Source: Arthrobacter pascens (GTDB lineage Bacteria; Actinomycetota; Actinomycetes; Actinomycetales; Micrococcaceae). Taken from it: a stretch of DNA of 64,000 nucleotides. Below the pieces are notes generated by a model. That model did no database searches and was not told the DNA's origin. It saw only the letters and a list, made by a program, of their open reading frames with translations. The number at the start of each line of letters is the position of its first letter. Positions within the stretch are counted from its first letter, which is position 1. The position numbers were made by a program, and so were the translations under genes. This document shows positions 35,157 through 45,020 of this stretch, in pieces. The stretch covers positions 2,108,001 to 2,172,000 of the forward strand of contig NZ_JAUSXF010000001.1 of assembly GCF_030816475.1 (NCBI RefSeq), written 5' to 3'.

Positions 35157-37331
35157 TCATGCGTTCGCGGCACCTGCGCTCGCAGGCACCGGCTCATGGC
35201 GCAGGTAGCTGCGCCGGAAGCGCCCGGTTCCGGCGGTGAGGGCACGCAACTGCACGGCGTAACGCAGCAGTTCGCCGTCGGGCACCTCGGCGATGACCTC
35301 CGTGCGTTCCCCGCCTGCCGACGTCGTTCCTGTCACCCGCCCGCGGCGGGACGACAGATCACTCATCACCGGGCCGACGTACTCGTCAGGAGTGGTGATG
35401 GTGACTGACGAGACGGGTTCCAGCAGCTGGATGCGGCCGGCGGCGGCCGCCTCGCGCAATGCCAGCGCACCGGCCGCCTGGAAGGCAGCGTCTGAGGAGT
35501 CGACGCTGTGAGCCTTGCCGCCGACCAGTGTCACCCTGATGTCCACTACCGGGAATCCTGCCGAGACGCCTTTCTGCATCTGGGCGCGGACCCCTTTCTC
35601 GACCGAGGGAATGTAGTTCCCGGGCACCACCCCGCCGACCGTCTTGTCGATGAACTCGAACCCTGCGCCGCGCTCCAGTGGTTCGACTTCGATATCGCAG
35701 ATCGCGTACTGGCCATGGCCCCCGGATTGCTTGACGTGCCGTCCGTGGCCGGCCGCCGGAGCTGCGAAGGTTTCCCGCAGCGGCGTGACCACCGGAACAA
35801 TGTCCAGCTTCACCCCCTGGTCCCGCAGCCGGTCCAGCACCACGTCGCCATGGGCCTCGCCCATGCACCACAGAATCAGCTGGTGCGTTTCCGAATTACG
35901 CTCCACCCGCAGCGTCGGATCTCCGGCCGCCACCTTCCCCAGACTCTTCGCCAGGGCATCTTCGTCGCTGCGCGAGGCCGCTTCCACTGCTACCGGCATC
36001 AGCGGTTCGGGCATGTCCCAGGACTTCACCAGCAGCGGGTTATCCTTGGCCGAAACGGTGTCGCCTGTCTCGGCGTTGGCCAGCTTGGCAATCGCACACA
36101 TGTCCCCGGCGATGCAGTACGGCACGGGCCGGAGGCTGGCACCGACCGGCGAGTAGAGGTGCGTGACCCGTTCGTCGCTGTCATGGTCCTCGTGGCCCCG
36201 CTCGGACAGCCCGCGGCCGCCGACGTGCACGGCCGAGTCCTCCCGCAATGTGCCGGAAAAGATGCGCACCAGGCAAATCCTGCCCAGGAACGGGTCGATG
36301 GTTGTGCGTACCACTTCGCCGGCCAGCGGTCCGTCGGGGTCACACGTGAGGGGGCCGACGGGGGCGCCGGCGAGGTCTGTGACGGCCGGCAGGCCACACT
36401 CCGCCGGCGACGGGAAAGCGCGGGTCAGCACCTCCAGCAGTTCCGTTATTCCGAGCCCGGTTTCAGCCGCCGTGGCGAGGACGGGAAAGAAGGACCCGCG
36501 GGCCACTGCGGTTTCCAGGTCATTGGCCAGGGTATCGACATCGATGGGTTCGCCTCCGAGGTACCTGTCCATCAGCGTCTCGTCTTCGCTTTCCGAGATG
36601 ATCCCTTCGATGAGCGTTCCGCGTTCCCCTTCTGATGCTGACAGTTCCTCGGCGTCGGCGTCCCGTACGGCCGGAACGGGATTTCCGGCGCTGTAGTCAG
36701 ACACCTTCCCGGACAGCAGCCCGAGCAGACCGGTGATTGCCGCCCCCGTGCGCACGGGAAGATAGGCGGGTATAACGGAATCTCCGAAGGCCCGCTGGCA
36801 CGCGGCGACTGTCGCTTCAAAATTCGCCCGCGGATGATCGAGCCGGCTGATCACCACCGCCCTCGGCACACCCACCTGGTCGCATTCGGCCCACAGTGCT
36901 GTTGTTGCCGCATCGATCTCGTCCAGGGCGGACACGACAAAGAGCGCCGCATCAGCCGCCCGCAGCCCGGCACGGAGCTCGCCGGTGAAGTCCCCATAGC
37001 CCGGCGTGTCCAGGAGGTTGACCTTGATTCCTTCGAAGACCAGCGGGGCCAGCGACAGGACCACAGAGCGCTGCTGGTGGATTTCGGAGGGTTCAGCGTC
37101 GCTCACCGTACTGCCGTCCACAATCGTGCCCATCCGGGAGATGACACCGGTGGCGGCCAGCAGGGCCTCAAGCAGCATGGTCTTTCCGGCGCCCGAGTGG
37201 CCGACGAGCGCGACGTTGCGGATCTTCTCCGGGGCATCCGCCTGGGCTCCTGATGAGGCATCGGTCCGCCGGAGATCCGAAGTGCCGCGGCCCGGGGCCC
37301 TGCCCCGGGCATTTGTGCCTTTCATGGACAT
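35157..37331 (-). CDS. elongation factor G-like GTPase (EF-G2 type)
   Basis: EF-G-like GTPase of 724 aa from ATG 37331 (GGGAG at the right distance; 37337 also possible). The G1 motif is GHSGAGKT and G3 is DTPGYGDF, but the NKxD specificity motif is replaced by SRLD, so guanine recognition differs. The N-terminal 35 residues are disordered and basic. Domains II to V follow, with GHGQYAICDIEVEP. It matches the actinobacterial EF-G2 branch; the mycobacterial relative binds GTP but lacks ribosome-dependent GTPase activity. It is not the main translocase. Confidence 0.9.
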   Translation of the reverse strand: MSMKGTNARGRAPGRGTSDLRRTDASSGAQADAPEKIRNVALVGHSGAGKTMLLEALLAATGVISRMGTIVDGSTVSDAEPSEIHQQRSVVLSLAPLVFEGIKVNLLDTPGYGDFTGELRAGLRAADAALFVVSALDEIDAATTALWAECDQVGVPRAVVISRLDHPRANFEATVAACQRAFGDSVIPAYLPVRTGAAITGLLGLLSGKVSDYSAGNPVPAVRDADAEELSASEGERGTLIEGIISESEDETLMDRYLGGEPIDVDTLANDLETAVARGSFFPVLATAAETGLGITELLEVLTRAFPSPAECGLPAVTDLAGAPVGPLTCDPDGPLAGEVVRTTIDPFLGRICLVRIFSGTLREDSAVHVGGRGLSERGHEDHDSDERVTHLYSPVGASLRPVPYCIAGDMCAIAKLANAETGDTVSAKDNPLLVKSWDMPEPLMPVAVEAASRSDEDALAKSLGKVAAGDPTLRVERNSETHQLILWCMGEAHGDVVLDRLRDQGVKLDIVPVVTPLRETFAAPAAGHGRHVKQSGGHGQYAICDIEVEPLERGAGFEFIDKTVGGVVPGNYIPSVEKGVRAQMQKGVSAGFPVVDIRVTLVGGKAHSVDSSDAAFQAAGALALREAAAAGRIQLLEPVSSVTITTPDEYVGPVMSDLSSRRGRVTGTTSAGGERTEVIAEVPDGELLRYAVQLRALTAGTGRFRRSYLRHEPVPASAGAANA

Positions 37332-37485
37332 GGCCATCTCCCGGTGTGCTAGTCGTCAGCCGCCATGCGGCCTTTTGGTAAGACGATTCGACACCCTGAA
37401 GCGACTGACAGCAAGAGGCAGGGCCATGCCATCTGGGAACCCGACCCGGGCTTGGGCGGTCGGGGTTCAGGCCGCCCGGTTCCGT

Positions 37486-37638
37486 CTACGCGGCGTCCTC
37501 GTGCCACCAGCCTTCCCAGGCGCTGGAGGTGAGCTCCCCGGAGGGGAACCCGGCCTTGCCGGTCCCGCCGATGTAGGAGTGGTTGTCGTCGTGTCGGCGG
37601 GCGTCAAGCAAGAGGTTAAGGGTGTTCAGTAACAACAT
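37486..37638 (-). CDS. 50-aa hypothetical protein
   Basis: An open frame of 50 aa on the reverse strand, ATG 37638 to TAG 37486, beginning MLLLNTLNLLLDARRHDD and ending GWWHEDAA. A good GGAAGGA lies seven bases ahead of the ATG. The N-terminus is leucine-rich and amphipathic, the C-terminus is acidic with three tryptophans. I do not recognise a family. It fills a 450-bp gap between the EF-G2-like gene and hrpB, and its ribosome site and composition make it more likely real than random. Confidence 0.5.
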   Translation of the reverse strand: MLLLNTLNLLLDARRHDDNHSYIGGTGKAGFPSGELTSSAWEGWWHEDAA

Positions 37639-37790
37639 CTTTGCGTCCTTCCAGATCATGTGTGGACCTCGTTGTCCATGTGCTCAAGAGCCTAGCGGGG
37701 GGATGTTTCAGCACATCGACGCCACGTTTCATCCGTGTATCGGAGTTCTCACGCGGCTTGGGAACCGATGCGGGTTTCCCCTGCCTGGAG

Positions 37791-40417
37791 TCATTTCCGC
37801 CGGGCGGTCCGTGCGGTTGGCTGCGCGGTCCACGGATCCTCGGGCCAGGGGTGCCTGGGATAGCGGCCCCTCATTTCGGCGCGGACCTGGGTGTAGGGCC
37901 CGGACCAGAAGGACGCGAGATCGTCCGTGACGGCCAGGGGACGCCGCGCCGGCGAGAGGAGGTGGAACAGTACCGGCACCCTTCCGTCGACCAGACGCGG
38001 CGTCCCGGTCCAGCCGAAGCATTCCTGAAGCTTGACCGCCACCACCGGCCGGCTGCCGGGGTCCCCTGCCTGGTCTGACACATCGGGATAATCGATTTTC
38101 ACCTTCGAACCGCTGGGCACCTCCAGCCATTCGGGTGCCAGTTCACCAGCCTGGCCGCCGCGGGCCATGGCAGCAGCCGCCGCAGCGGTTCGGTGAGGTC
38201 GATTGCACTGGTGGCGGCACCGCCGGCCAGTGCTTCCAGCTCCGGCCGGAGCCAGGTGTCCAGCCGGGCCAGCAGTGCCGGCTCGGAAACGTCGGGCCAG
38301 GGGTCACCGAGTTCCCGCCGCAGCAGGGCGAGGCGGCGGCGCAGGTTTTCCGCCGCCGTCGACCATCCGATGGTGTCGAGCCCTTCACTTTCCAGCGCCC
38401 GGGCCACCGCGGCGCGTCCCTCCTCGACTGACGGCCGTACCGGCGTGGATCCAAGCGGGATGGCGCCCAGCCGGCGTTCACGCCGGGCCGTGACCCTGCC
38501 CTGGCTGAAGCGTGCTTCCAGGGTGTCAGTCAGGAGATGCCGGGCGGCCGCCTCGGCGGTGTCCGAGGATATCGGGGCGGCGCCGCGGATGACGGCGCCG
38601 GTCCCGGCGGCGTCGCGCCCCTGGGCCCGCGAGACCTCGGCCACGGCAAGCCACTCGTGTCCCGACAGGCCGCTTCCGGCCGGCAGGCCTGCCCGCGTGC
38701 CGGAGGACAGGAGATACCGCTCCGGCCCTTCGCCGGCAACACGCCTCGCGACGCGGTCCGGGAATGCGAGGGCGACGACGGCGCCAACCGCCTCTGCCCC
38801 AGGCACCGGCACCGCAAACAGGGATCGTCCCATGCGGCTACCCTCCTGGCGTGCAATATCCTCCATCCGCCTGACGTCCTCGGACCATCTCCGGGCTGCC
38901 GGGCCGGTTCCGTTACGCAGAGTTTTGATAAGACTGACGAGGTCCGCGCCGGTGGCACGCTGGTCGCCTGAGACCGCGGCAACGGTTTCCGCCGCTGTCC
39001 GGTGGCCGACTGCTCCGCCGCCGTCCAGGAGGGCACGGGCCAGCCGCGGGTCCGCCGGGATACCGGCAAGGATCCTGCCAAACGCCGTGGCGAAGCCGTC
39101 CGGACCCACCGCGCCCAGTTCCCTCAACAGCTCGGCTGCCTCCTCCATGGCAGGCCCCGGCGGCGAGTCAGGAAAAGTCAGCCCCTGGCCTCCGGGTGAT
39201 CCCCAGCAGGCCAGGATGAGGGCTGCTGCCGTCAGGTCCGCCACCATGATCTCCGGCGTCACATGGGCCGGCGCCGCGGCGTAACTCCTTTGGTCGTAGC
39301 AGCGGACCACCTTCCCGGGTCCCTGGCGCGCAGCCCGGCCGGCCCTCTGCTCCGCCGACGCCCGGGAGCACGACACCGTCACCAGCCCCGACATGCCGCG
39401 GCTGGCATCCCGGCGCGGTTCCCGGGTCAGGCCTGAATCGATCACCAGCCGGACGCCGGGCACGGTGAGCGAGGATTCGGCGAGGTCGGTGGAGACAATG
39501 ATGCGCGGGCGGTCTCCCGGTCCGCGCCCGGACACGGCACGGTCCTGTTCCGCCGGGCCGGCTTGGCCGTGAAGCTCCAGCACCTCCGTGCCGGGGCCGG
39601 CGCGCCCCCGCACGCGGGCGGCAACGAGTGTGACCTCCCGCGCGCCGGGGACGAACACCAGCGAGTCAGTTCCTGCCGTGGACTGCGAATGGGCAGCTGC
39701 GGCAGTATCCGCCACATGGTCCAGGAATCCGCGGGTCACACCCCGGCCATCCAGCCGTGGGACAGGCGCAGGCGACCATTCGACGTCCAGGGGGTGCAGT
39801 GCGGACGGACTGTCGACGACGGGAGCCGGCCCGACGCCGTCGTGGTCCCCGATCAGGGCGGCGAAGCGGGGCGCATCCACCGTGGCGGACATCGCCACCA
39901 GGGTGAGGTCGCCGCGTAGCTGGCGGACTTCGGCGAGCATGCCCAGGAGCAGGTCTGTCTCCAGGCCGCGTTCATGGACTTCATCAAGGATGACGGCACC
40001 CGCTGCCTCAAGCCCGGGATCGGCCAGCAGGCGGCGCAGCAGGATCCCCGGGGTGACGAACTCCACCAGGGTAGCTGGACCGGCCCTACGTTCCCCGCGG
40101 ACTGTATAACCGACGCGGTCCCCGAGCCTGCTGCCGTCAAGGTCGGCCAGGCGCCGTGCCGCCGCACGAACGGCAACCCGTCGCGGCTGCGTGACCACAA
40201 CCCCCTTGCCCACCAGCTTGCTCCGGGCAGCCACGTTGGCCAGCAGCCGGTTGGCCAGCAACGGCGGAACCAGCGTGGTCTTGCCCGTCCCGGGAGGAGC
40301 CTGCACCACGGCGGTGGCCGCAAGGCCTCCGGCAGCAAGCGCTGCCTCCAGGCCGGCCAGCGAGTCCGCAAAGGCGAGGCCAGCGCCGATGGCACCAAGA
40401 TCGAAGGTTCCGTTCAA
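37791..40417 (-). pseudogene. hrpB: ATP-dependent helicase HrpB, frameshifted
   Basis: DEAH-type helicase HrpB. Frame one (to 38099) has Walker A PPGTGKTTLVPPL, the DEVHERGLETDLLLG motif and SATVD. The last family domain is in another frame, from about 38146 to 37791: GELAPEWLEVPSGSKVKIDYPD through LLSPARRPL to WPEDPW. Insertion of one G at 38146 (CTGGTGAA read as CTGGGTGAA) joins them exactly as R-L-G-E-L-A-P-E-W. The frame-one ending is otherwise a 20-residue out-of-frame tail. The TTG 40417 start follows GGTGGAG; ATG 40495 or 40516 is possible. Either this is a recent pseudogene or a base-call error in a G run. Confidence 0.87.
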
Positions 40418-40437
40418 GGGGCTCCACCCTGGTTGGT

Positions 40438-40482
40438 TATTGGGACGACTCGGGTATCGGGACGACGAGGTATTGGGACGAC
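40438..40482. repeat. three direct repeats upstream of hrpB
   Basis: TATYGGGACGAC occurs three times at 40438, 40455 and 40471, spaced 17 and 16 bp apart, about one and a half helical turns. They lie 21 bp upstream of the preferred hrpB start and would be just inside a longer reading. Only one base varies between copies. Their role is unknown; a binding site for a repeated protein is possible. Confidence 0.7.
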
Positions 40483-40582
40483 ACCACGCGTCCATTCTGC
40501 CCGCAAAAATGGCCAACCTATCCAGGCGATCCGCCAGGATAGGTAAGACTGGAGGTCACCGAACTAGAGAGCGTAGCCAACC

Positions 40583-40843
40583 ATGATCAACCTCCGCCAG
40601 GATTCCCAGGGCTTCATCCGCATGAACAGGCATTTTCCGGCTGGCGCCGCCGTGTCCGTTACCTTCACCGACGGGACCCGGGAGGTGTTTACCGGGAAGC
40701 GCCTGAACGAGGTCTACGACGAAGCCCTGGCCGTGTACCGGGCACAGAACCAGCTCGACGCCAAGGGCTTTTCCCGCGGACCGCGGAAGAAGGTCCACCC
40801 CGGGATCGAATTCGTGGCGATCCGTCCCGGGATGGCCGGGTAG
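40583..40843 (+). CDS. small hypothetical protein, 86 aa
   Basis: Protein of 86 aa beginning MINLRQDSQGFIRMNRHFPAG. It reads as a compact soluble domain with a strand-rich N-terminal half (VSVTFTDGTREVFTG) and a charged C-terminal half, no membrane segment and no metal motif. I do not recognise a family. It is divergent from hrpB and convergent with the MctP-type gene. A plausible -10-like AT-rich stretch lies about 30 bp upstream. Confidence 0.7.
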   Translation: MINLRQDSQGFIRMNRHFPAGAAVSVTFTDGTREVFTGKRLNEVYDEALAVYRAQNQLDAKGFSRGPRKKVHPGIEFVAIRPGMAG

Positions 40844-40859
40844 GCCAGCAGAGCCCCAA

Positions 40860-42551
40860 TCAGACAGTTGGTCCTGGCTCGGCCAGCGGGTATTCGCGCT
40901 GGATCTCGGCAACCTTCGGGTCGTTCTCGTCAGCCCCGTAATCGGAGCGGCGGGTGATGTCCATCCCCTCCGGGAGCTTCATCGCACGGAAGACCGCAGT
41001 CAGGACGGCGGCGACGATCAGGTTTATGGCAAAGGCGACGACTGCGATGTAAACCTGCACGTCGGTGCCGGGGATGGCAGCAATGGAACCGCCGAAGTTC
41101 GCCTTCGTCACCGGGTTGACCACGTTGTAGGCGGCGATGGTCCCGTAGAGGATCCCGGCGGCCCAGCCGGCGAAAAGCGCCCACCTGTGGAACCAGCGGG
41201 TGTACAGTCCTGCCACGATCGCGGGGAAGGTCTGCAGGATCCAGATGCCGCCGAGGAGCTGCATGTTGATGGCCGCCGACTGGTCCATCGCAATCACGAA
41301 AATCAGGGCGCCGAATTTCACCACGAGCGAGGCGATCTTGGAGACGCTGGCTTCCTCCTTGGGGGTCGCCTCAGGCTTGATGAAGTCCCGGTAGATGTTA
41401 CGGGTGAACAGGTTCGCGGCCGCGATCGACATGATTGCGGCCGGGACCAGGGCGCCGATGGCAATGGCGGCCAGGGCGATCCCGGCGAACCAGGCGGGGA
41501 AATGGTCCAGGAACAGCTGCGGCACTACCAGTTGCGGGTTGACGGCCCCGTTCAGGTCGATGGGCTTGGTGCCGGCGTAGATGGCCACGTAGCCCAGCAG
41601 CGCCAGGAACCCGAGCATCAGGGAGTACAGCGGGAGCACCGCGGCGTTCTTTCGGATCGTGTTCCTGCTCTTGGTCGCCAGCACGCCGGTGATCGAGTGC
41701 GGGTACATGAACAGCGCCAGGGCAGAGCCGAGTGCCAGTGTCCAGTAGGCCGAGTAGCTGGCCGCGCCCGGAATGAAGACACCCGCGGGCCTGCCCGTCG
41801 CCGGGTTGACGGTGCCCAGTTTTGTCTGCGCAGCGCCGAAGATATTGTCCCAGCCGCCGAACTTGATCGGCAGGTAGATCACAGCAACGATCACTGCCAG
41901 ATAGATCAGCAGGTCCTTCACGACGGCGATCAGGGCCGGAGCCCGAAGACCGGAGGTGTAGGTGTAGGCGGCCAGGACAACAAACGCGATGATCAGTGGC
42001 AGGTCCGTCAGCAGCACATTTTCAGCGCTGCCCAAGCCAAGCACCGTGAGCACAGCCTTGATGCCGACAAGCTGCAGGGCGATGTATGGCATGGTCGCCA
42101 CGATGCCCGTCACGGCGACTGCCAGTGACAGCGTCCTGCTGCCGTACCGGCCGCCAACGAAGTCAGCGGGCGTCACGAACCCGTGCCGGTGCGAGACGGA
42201 CCACAGCCGGCTCATCAGCAGGAATACGATGGGGTACAGCACGATGGTGTACGGCACCGCGAAGAAGCCGCTCACGGCTCCCGTGGCCCACATCGCCGCC
42301 GGCACTGCCACGAAGGTGTAGGCGGTATAGAGGTCGCCGCCGAGCAGGAACCACGTGACCCAGGTACCAAAACCACGGCCCCCCAGGCCCCACTCGTCAA
42401 GGCTGTGCAGCCCTGTCTCCTCTCCGCGGCGCCACCGGGCCGCCAGGAACCCCAGTGCCGCCACCAGGATGAACAGGAGGATCACTATGGTCAGTGCAAC
42501 GCCGTTGACCGGCCGGTCGGGTACGGCCAGGGGCACGGTGACGCCGTTCAT
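40860..42551 (-). CDS. sodium:solute symporter, MctP-type monocarboxylate permease
   Basis: SSS-family permease of 563 aa with about 13 hydrophobic segments. ATG 42551 shares a TGATG junction with the upstream DUF3311 gene. The family block WSVSHRHGFVTPADFVGGRYGS is clear. The pairing of an SSS permease with a DUF3311 protein is typical of MctP, which imports lactate, pyruvate or related monocarboxylates. The C-terminus is long and hydrophilic. It is the second gene of a two-gene operon and is convergent with a small hypothetical protein. Confidence 0.9.
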   Translation of the reverse strand: MNGVTVPLAVPDRPVNGVALTIVILLFILVAALGFLAARWRRGEETGLHSLDEWGLGGRGFGTWVTWFLLGGDLYTAYTFVAVPAAMWATGAVSGFFAVPYTIVLYPIVFLLMSRLWSVSHRHGFVTPADFVGGRYGSRTLSLAVAVTGIVATMPYIALQLVGIKAVLTVLGLGSAENVLLTDLPLIIAFVVLAAYTYTSGLRAPALIAVVKDLLIYLAVIVAVIYLPIKFGGWDNIFGAAQTKLGTVNPATGRPAGVFIPGAASYSAYWTLALGSALALFMYPHSITGVLATKSRNTIRKNAAVLPLYSLMLGFLALLGYVAIYAGTKPIDLNGAVNPQLVVPQLFLDHFPAWFAGIALAAIAIGALVPAAIMSIAAANLFTRNIYRDFIKPEATPKEEASVSKIASLVVKFGALIFVIAMDQSAAINMQLLGGIWILQTFPAIVAGLYTRWFHRWALFAGWAAGILYGTIAAYNVVNPVTKANFGGSIAAIPGTDVQVYIAVVAFAINLIVAAVLTAVFRAMKLPEGMDITRRSDYGADENDPKVAEIQREYPLAEPGPTV

Positions 42552-42829
42552 CACTCCTGCCCTCCGATACGCCTTGCCTGCACGGCTTCGCGGCGCCGTC
42601 GGTCTTCCTTGCTGACCAGCCAGTACGAAATACCTACAAGGCAGGCGGTGACCGGAATCCACATCATTTGGTACCAGTAGAAGAACGGCATTCCGCCAAG
42701 CCGCGGGTTATCGAACGAATATCCCGGGACAAACAGCGGTACCACGATGGCGACGGCCAGGAGGACCCCGGCAATGATGTACGGTCCGGGCCGGGCGGGT
42801 CCTCGAGTTGGCACATCAGGACTGGACAT
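42551..42829 (-). CDS. DUF3311 membrane protein
   Basis: Protein of 92 aa with two hydrophobic helices (about residues 18-36 and 47-70) and a proline-containing loop between. It begins MSSPDVPTRGPARPGPYII after GAGGAGGCG. The WYQMMWIPVTACLVGISYWLV segment matches DUF3311 proteins that accompany MctP/ActP-type SSS permeases. It probably helps the permease fold or function; this is inferred from constant pairing. It is the promoter-proximal gene. Confidence 0.9.
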   Translation of the reverse strand: MSSPDVPTRGPARPGPYIIAGVLLAVAIVVPLFVPGYSFDNPRLGGMPFFYWYQMMWIPVTACLVGISYWLVSKEDRRRREAVQARRIGGQE

Positions 42830-43058
42830 GGACGCCTCCTCATCGAGACGGCCCCCGGAGCGGGACTGATTCCCAGGACGTGCCGGCGGCCTGAGGACCG
42901 GATGTCATACCGGCCTATAAAAGACAGGATAGACACTTGATTTGATCTCCGACAGATACTTGCTCAACACGCATCTTCCGGATGGGGCAGCTTGCGGGTA
43001 GACAGGTAGGGACGGCCTGATCCGGGGGCCCGTTTCAACGTCGGGAAAGGTGATTGGC

Positions 43059-45020
43059 ATGACTGAACAGCAGGGACAGGCCCCGGCAGAGATGACCACT
43101 GCACAGATGGCCACGGCACAGATGGCCACTGCGCCGATGACGAGCGCAGAGACATCGGTGATCAGAGCCCTGGCGGCACAATTGCGGGTGGACGCCATCA
43201 GGTGCAGCACCGAGGCCGGATCCGGCCATCCCACCTCATCCTTGTCGGCAGCGGATCTCATGGCCGTCCTGCTTGAGCGCCACCTGCACTACGACTGGGA
43301 CCACCCCGCGCTGCCGAATAACGACCACCTCATTTTTTCCAAGGGCCACGCGTCCCCGCTGCTGTACTCCATGTACCGGGCCGTTGGTGTCGTGGACGAG
43401 GCTGAGCTCATCAGTACCTACCGGCAGTTCGGCAGCCGGCTGCAGGGGCACCCCACTCCTGTCCTGCCATGGGTGGATGTGGCAACCGGCTCATTGGGCC
43501 AGGGACTGCCTGACGCGGTGGGAATCGGCCTGGCCGGACGCTACCTGGACCGGTTGCCGTACCGCACGTGGGTACTGTGCGGGGACAGTGAACTCGCCGA
43601 AGGCTCAATGTGGGAGGCACTGGACAAGGCCGCCTATTACAAGCTCGGCAACCTCACTGCCATCGTCGACGTTAACCGGTTGGGCCAGGACGGTCCGACC
43701 GAGCTCCAGTGGGACATGGACCGCTACGCCCGCCGGGTGGAGGCCTTCGGAGCTTACCCGCTGATCATTGACGGCCATGATCCTGCTGCTATCGACGACG
43801 CGCTGGCCCAGGTGCGGTCCCACCCGGACCAACCCACGGTCATTCTCGCCAAAACCATTAAAGGCAAGGGCGTGCCTGAAGTGGAGGACAAGGACGGCTG
43901 GCATGGCAAGGCCCTTCCGAAGGACATGGCCGAACATGCCGTCGAAGCCCTCGGCGGTCCGGGAAGCCTGCGGATCACCACAGCCCTTCCCGATCCGGGA
44001 ACGCCCGCCATCACCCCCAATCCGCAGGCGGTCATCAGCCTGCCCACCTGGGAGCCCGGCGAGAAAGTGGCAACCAGGGCCGCCTTTGGCGCCGCCGTCT
44101 CCGCGCTGGCTGCCAGGCCCGAGATTGTTGTGCTGGACGGCGAAGTCGGGAACTCGACGCATGCGGGCGAATTCAGGGACGCCGCCCCGGACCGGTACTT
44201 CGAAATGTTCATCGCCGAACAGCAACTCATCGCCTCCGCCGTGGGGCTCTCTGTTCGCGGCTACGTGCCGTTCGCCGCGAGTTTTGCCGCCTTCCTCGTC
44301 TCCCGCCCCTATGACTTCATCCGGATGGCAGGAGTGTCCCAGGCCAGCATCCGGCTGGTCGGTACACACGCGGGAGTTGAGATCGGCCAGGACGGCCCGT
44401 CCCAAATGGCGCTGGAGGACATCGCCGCGATGCGGGCCATCCATACGTCCACGGTGGTCTATCCGGCCGATGCTGCTTCGACCGCACGGCTCGTCGCGAC
44501 CATGGCCGACACCACGGGAATCTCCTACCTGCGCGCGACTCGAGGAGCCTATCCGGTCATCTATGGGCCGGACGAAGAATTCCCGCTTGGCGGGTGCAAA
44601 GTCCACCGGGCCGGCCCCGACGACGCCGTGGCACTCATCGGCGCCGGGGTGACCCTGCATGAATGCCTCACCGCCGCCGGAGAGCTGGCCGAAGCCGGGA
44701 TCAACGCCCGCGTCATCGACCTCTATTCCCTGAAGCCCATCGATGCCGAGACGCTGCGCCTGACGTGCCTCGAGACTGGTGGGAGGATAGTCATCGCCGA
44801 AGACCACTACCCGGAAGGAGGCATTGGTTCGGCTGTGCTCGAGGCGCTCGCCGGCCCCTACACCCCTGAACTTCACGCCGTACTGCTCGCCGTCAAGTCA
44901 CTGCCTGGATCCGGCACTCCCCAGGAACTGCTGGACGCTGCCGGCATTTCGGCCCGCCATATCGCCGCAGCGGCCCGCAGCCTTGTCGACGGCAACCAGC
45001 CCGGAGGAAACGATGTCTGA
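43059..45020 (+). CDS. transketolase
   Basis: Transketolase of 653 aa in one chain, with thiamine diphosphate as cofactor. The first TPP region is GDSELAEGSMWEALDKAAYY, and the second half has the pyrimidine region with LDGEVGNS and EMFIAEQQLIASA. Preferred start ATG 43059 follows AAAGGTGA. The N-terminus before SVIRALAAQLRVDAIRC carries four tandem five-residue repeats (see the repeat entry). It is coupled to a SnoaL-like gene and is not next to other pentose phosphate genes. A dedicated ketol donor/acceptor specificity is possible. Confidence 0.9.
   Translation: MTEQQGQAPAEMTTAQMATAQMATAPMTSAETSVIRALAAQLRVDAIRCSTEAGSGHPTSSLSAADLMAVLLERHLHYDWDHPALPNNDHLIFSKGHASPLLYSMYRAVGVVDEAELISTYRQFGSRLQGHPTPVLPWVDVATGSLGQGLPDAVGIGLAGRYLDRLPYRTWVLCGDSELAEGSMWEALDKAAYYKLGNLTAIVDVNRLGQDGPTELQWDMDRYARRVEAFGAYPLIIDGHDPAAIDDALAQVRSHPDQPTVILAKTIKGKGVPEVEDKDGWHGKALPKDMAEHAVEALGGPGSLRITTALPDPGTPAITPNPQAVISLPTWEPGEKVATRAAFGAAVSALAARPEIVVLDGEVGNSTHAGEFRDAAPDRYFEMFIAEQQLIASAVGLSVRGYVPFAASFAAFLVSRPYDFIRMAGVSQASIRLVGTHAGVEIGQDGPSQMALEDIAAMRAIHTSTVVYPADAASTARLVATMADTTGISYLRATRGAYPVIYGPDEEFPLGGCKVHRAGPDDAVALIGAGVTLHECLTAAGELAEAGINARVIDLYSLKPIDAETLRLTCLETGGRIVIAEDHYPEGGIGSAVLEALAGPYTPELHAVLLAVKSLPGSGTPQELLDAAGISARHIAAAARSLVDGNQPGGNDV
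43092..43151 (+). repeat. tandem 15-bp repeat in the transketolase N-terminus
   Basis: Four in-frame 15-bp units at 43092, 43107, 43122 and 43137, reading MTTAQ, MATAQ, MATAP and MTSAE. Each begins with ATG, so each is also a possible initiation codon. The units are 11-13 of 15 identical between neighbours. Their protein product would be an unstructured tail. Confidence 0.8.
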
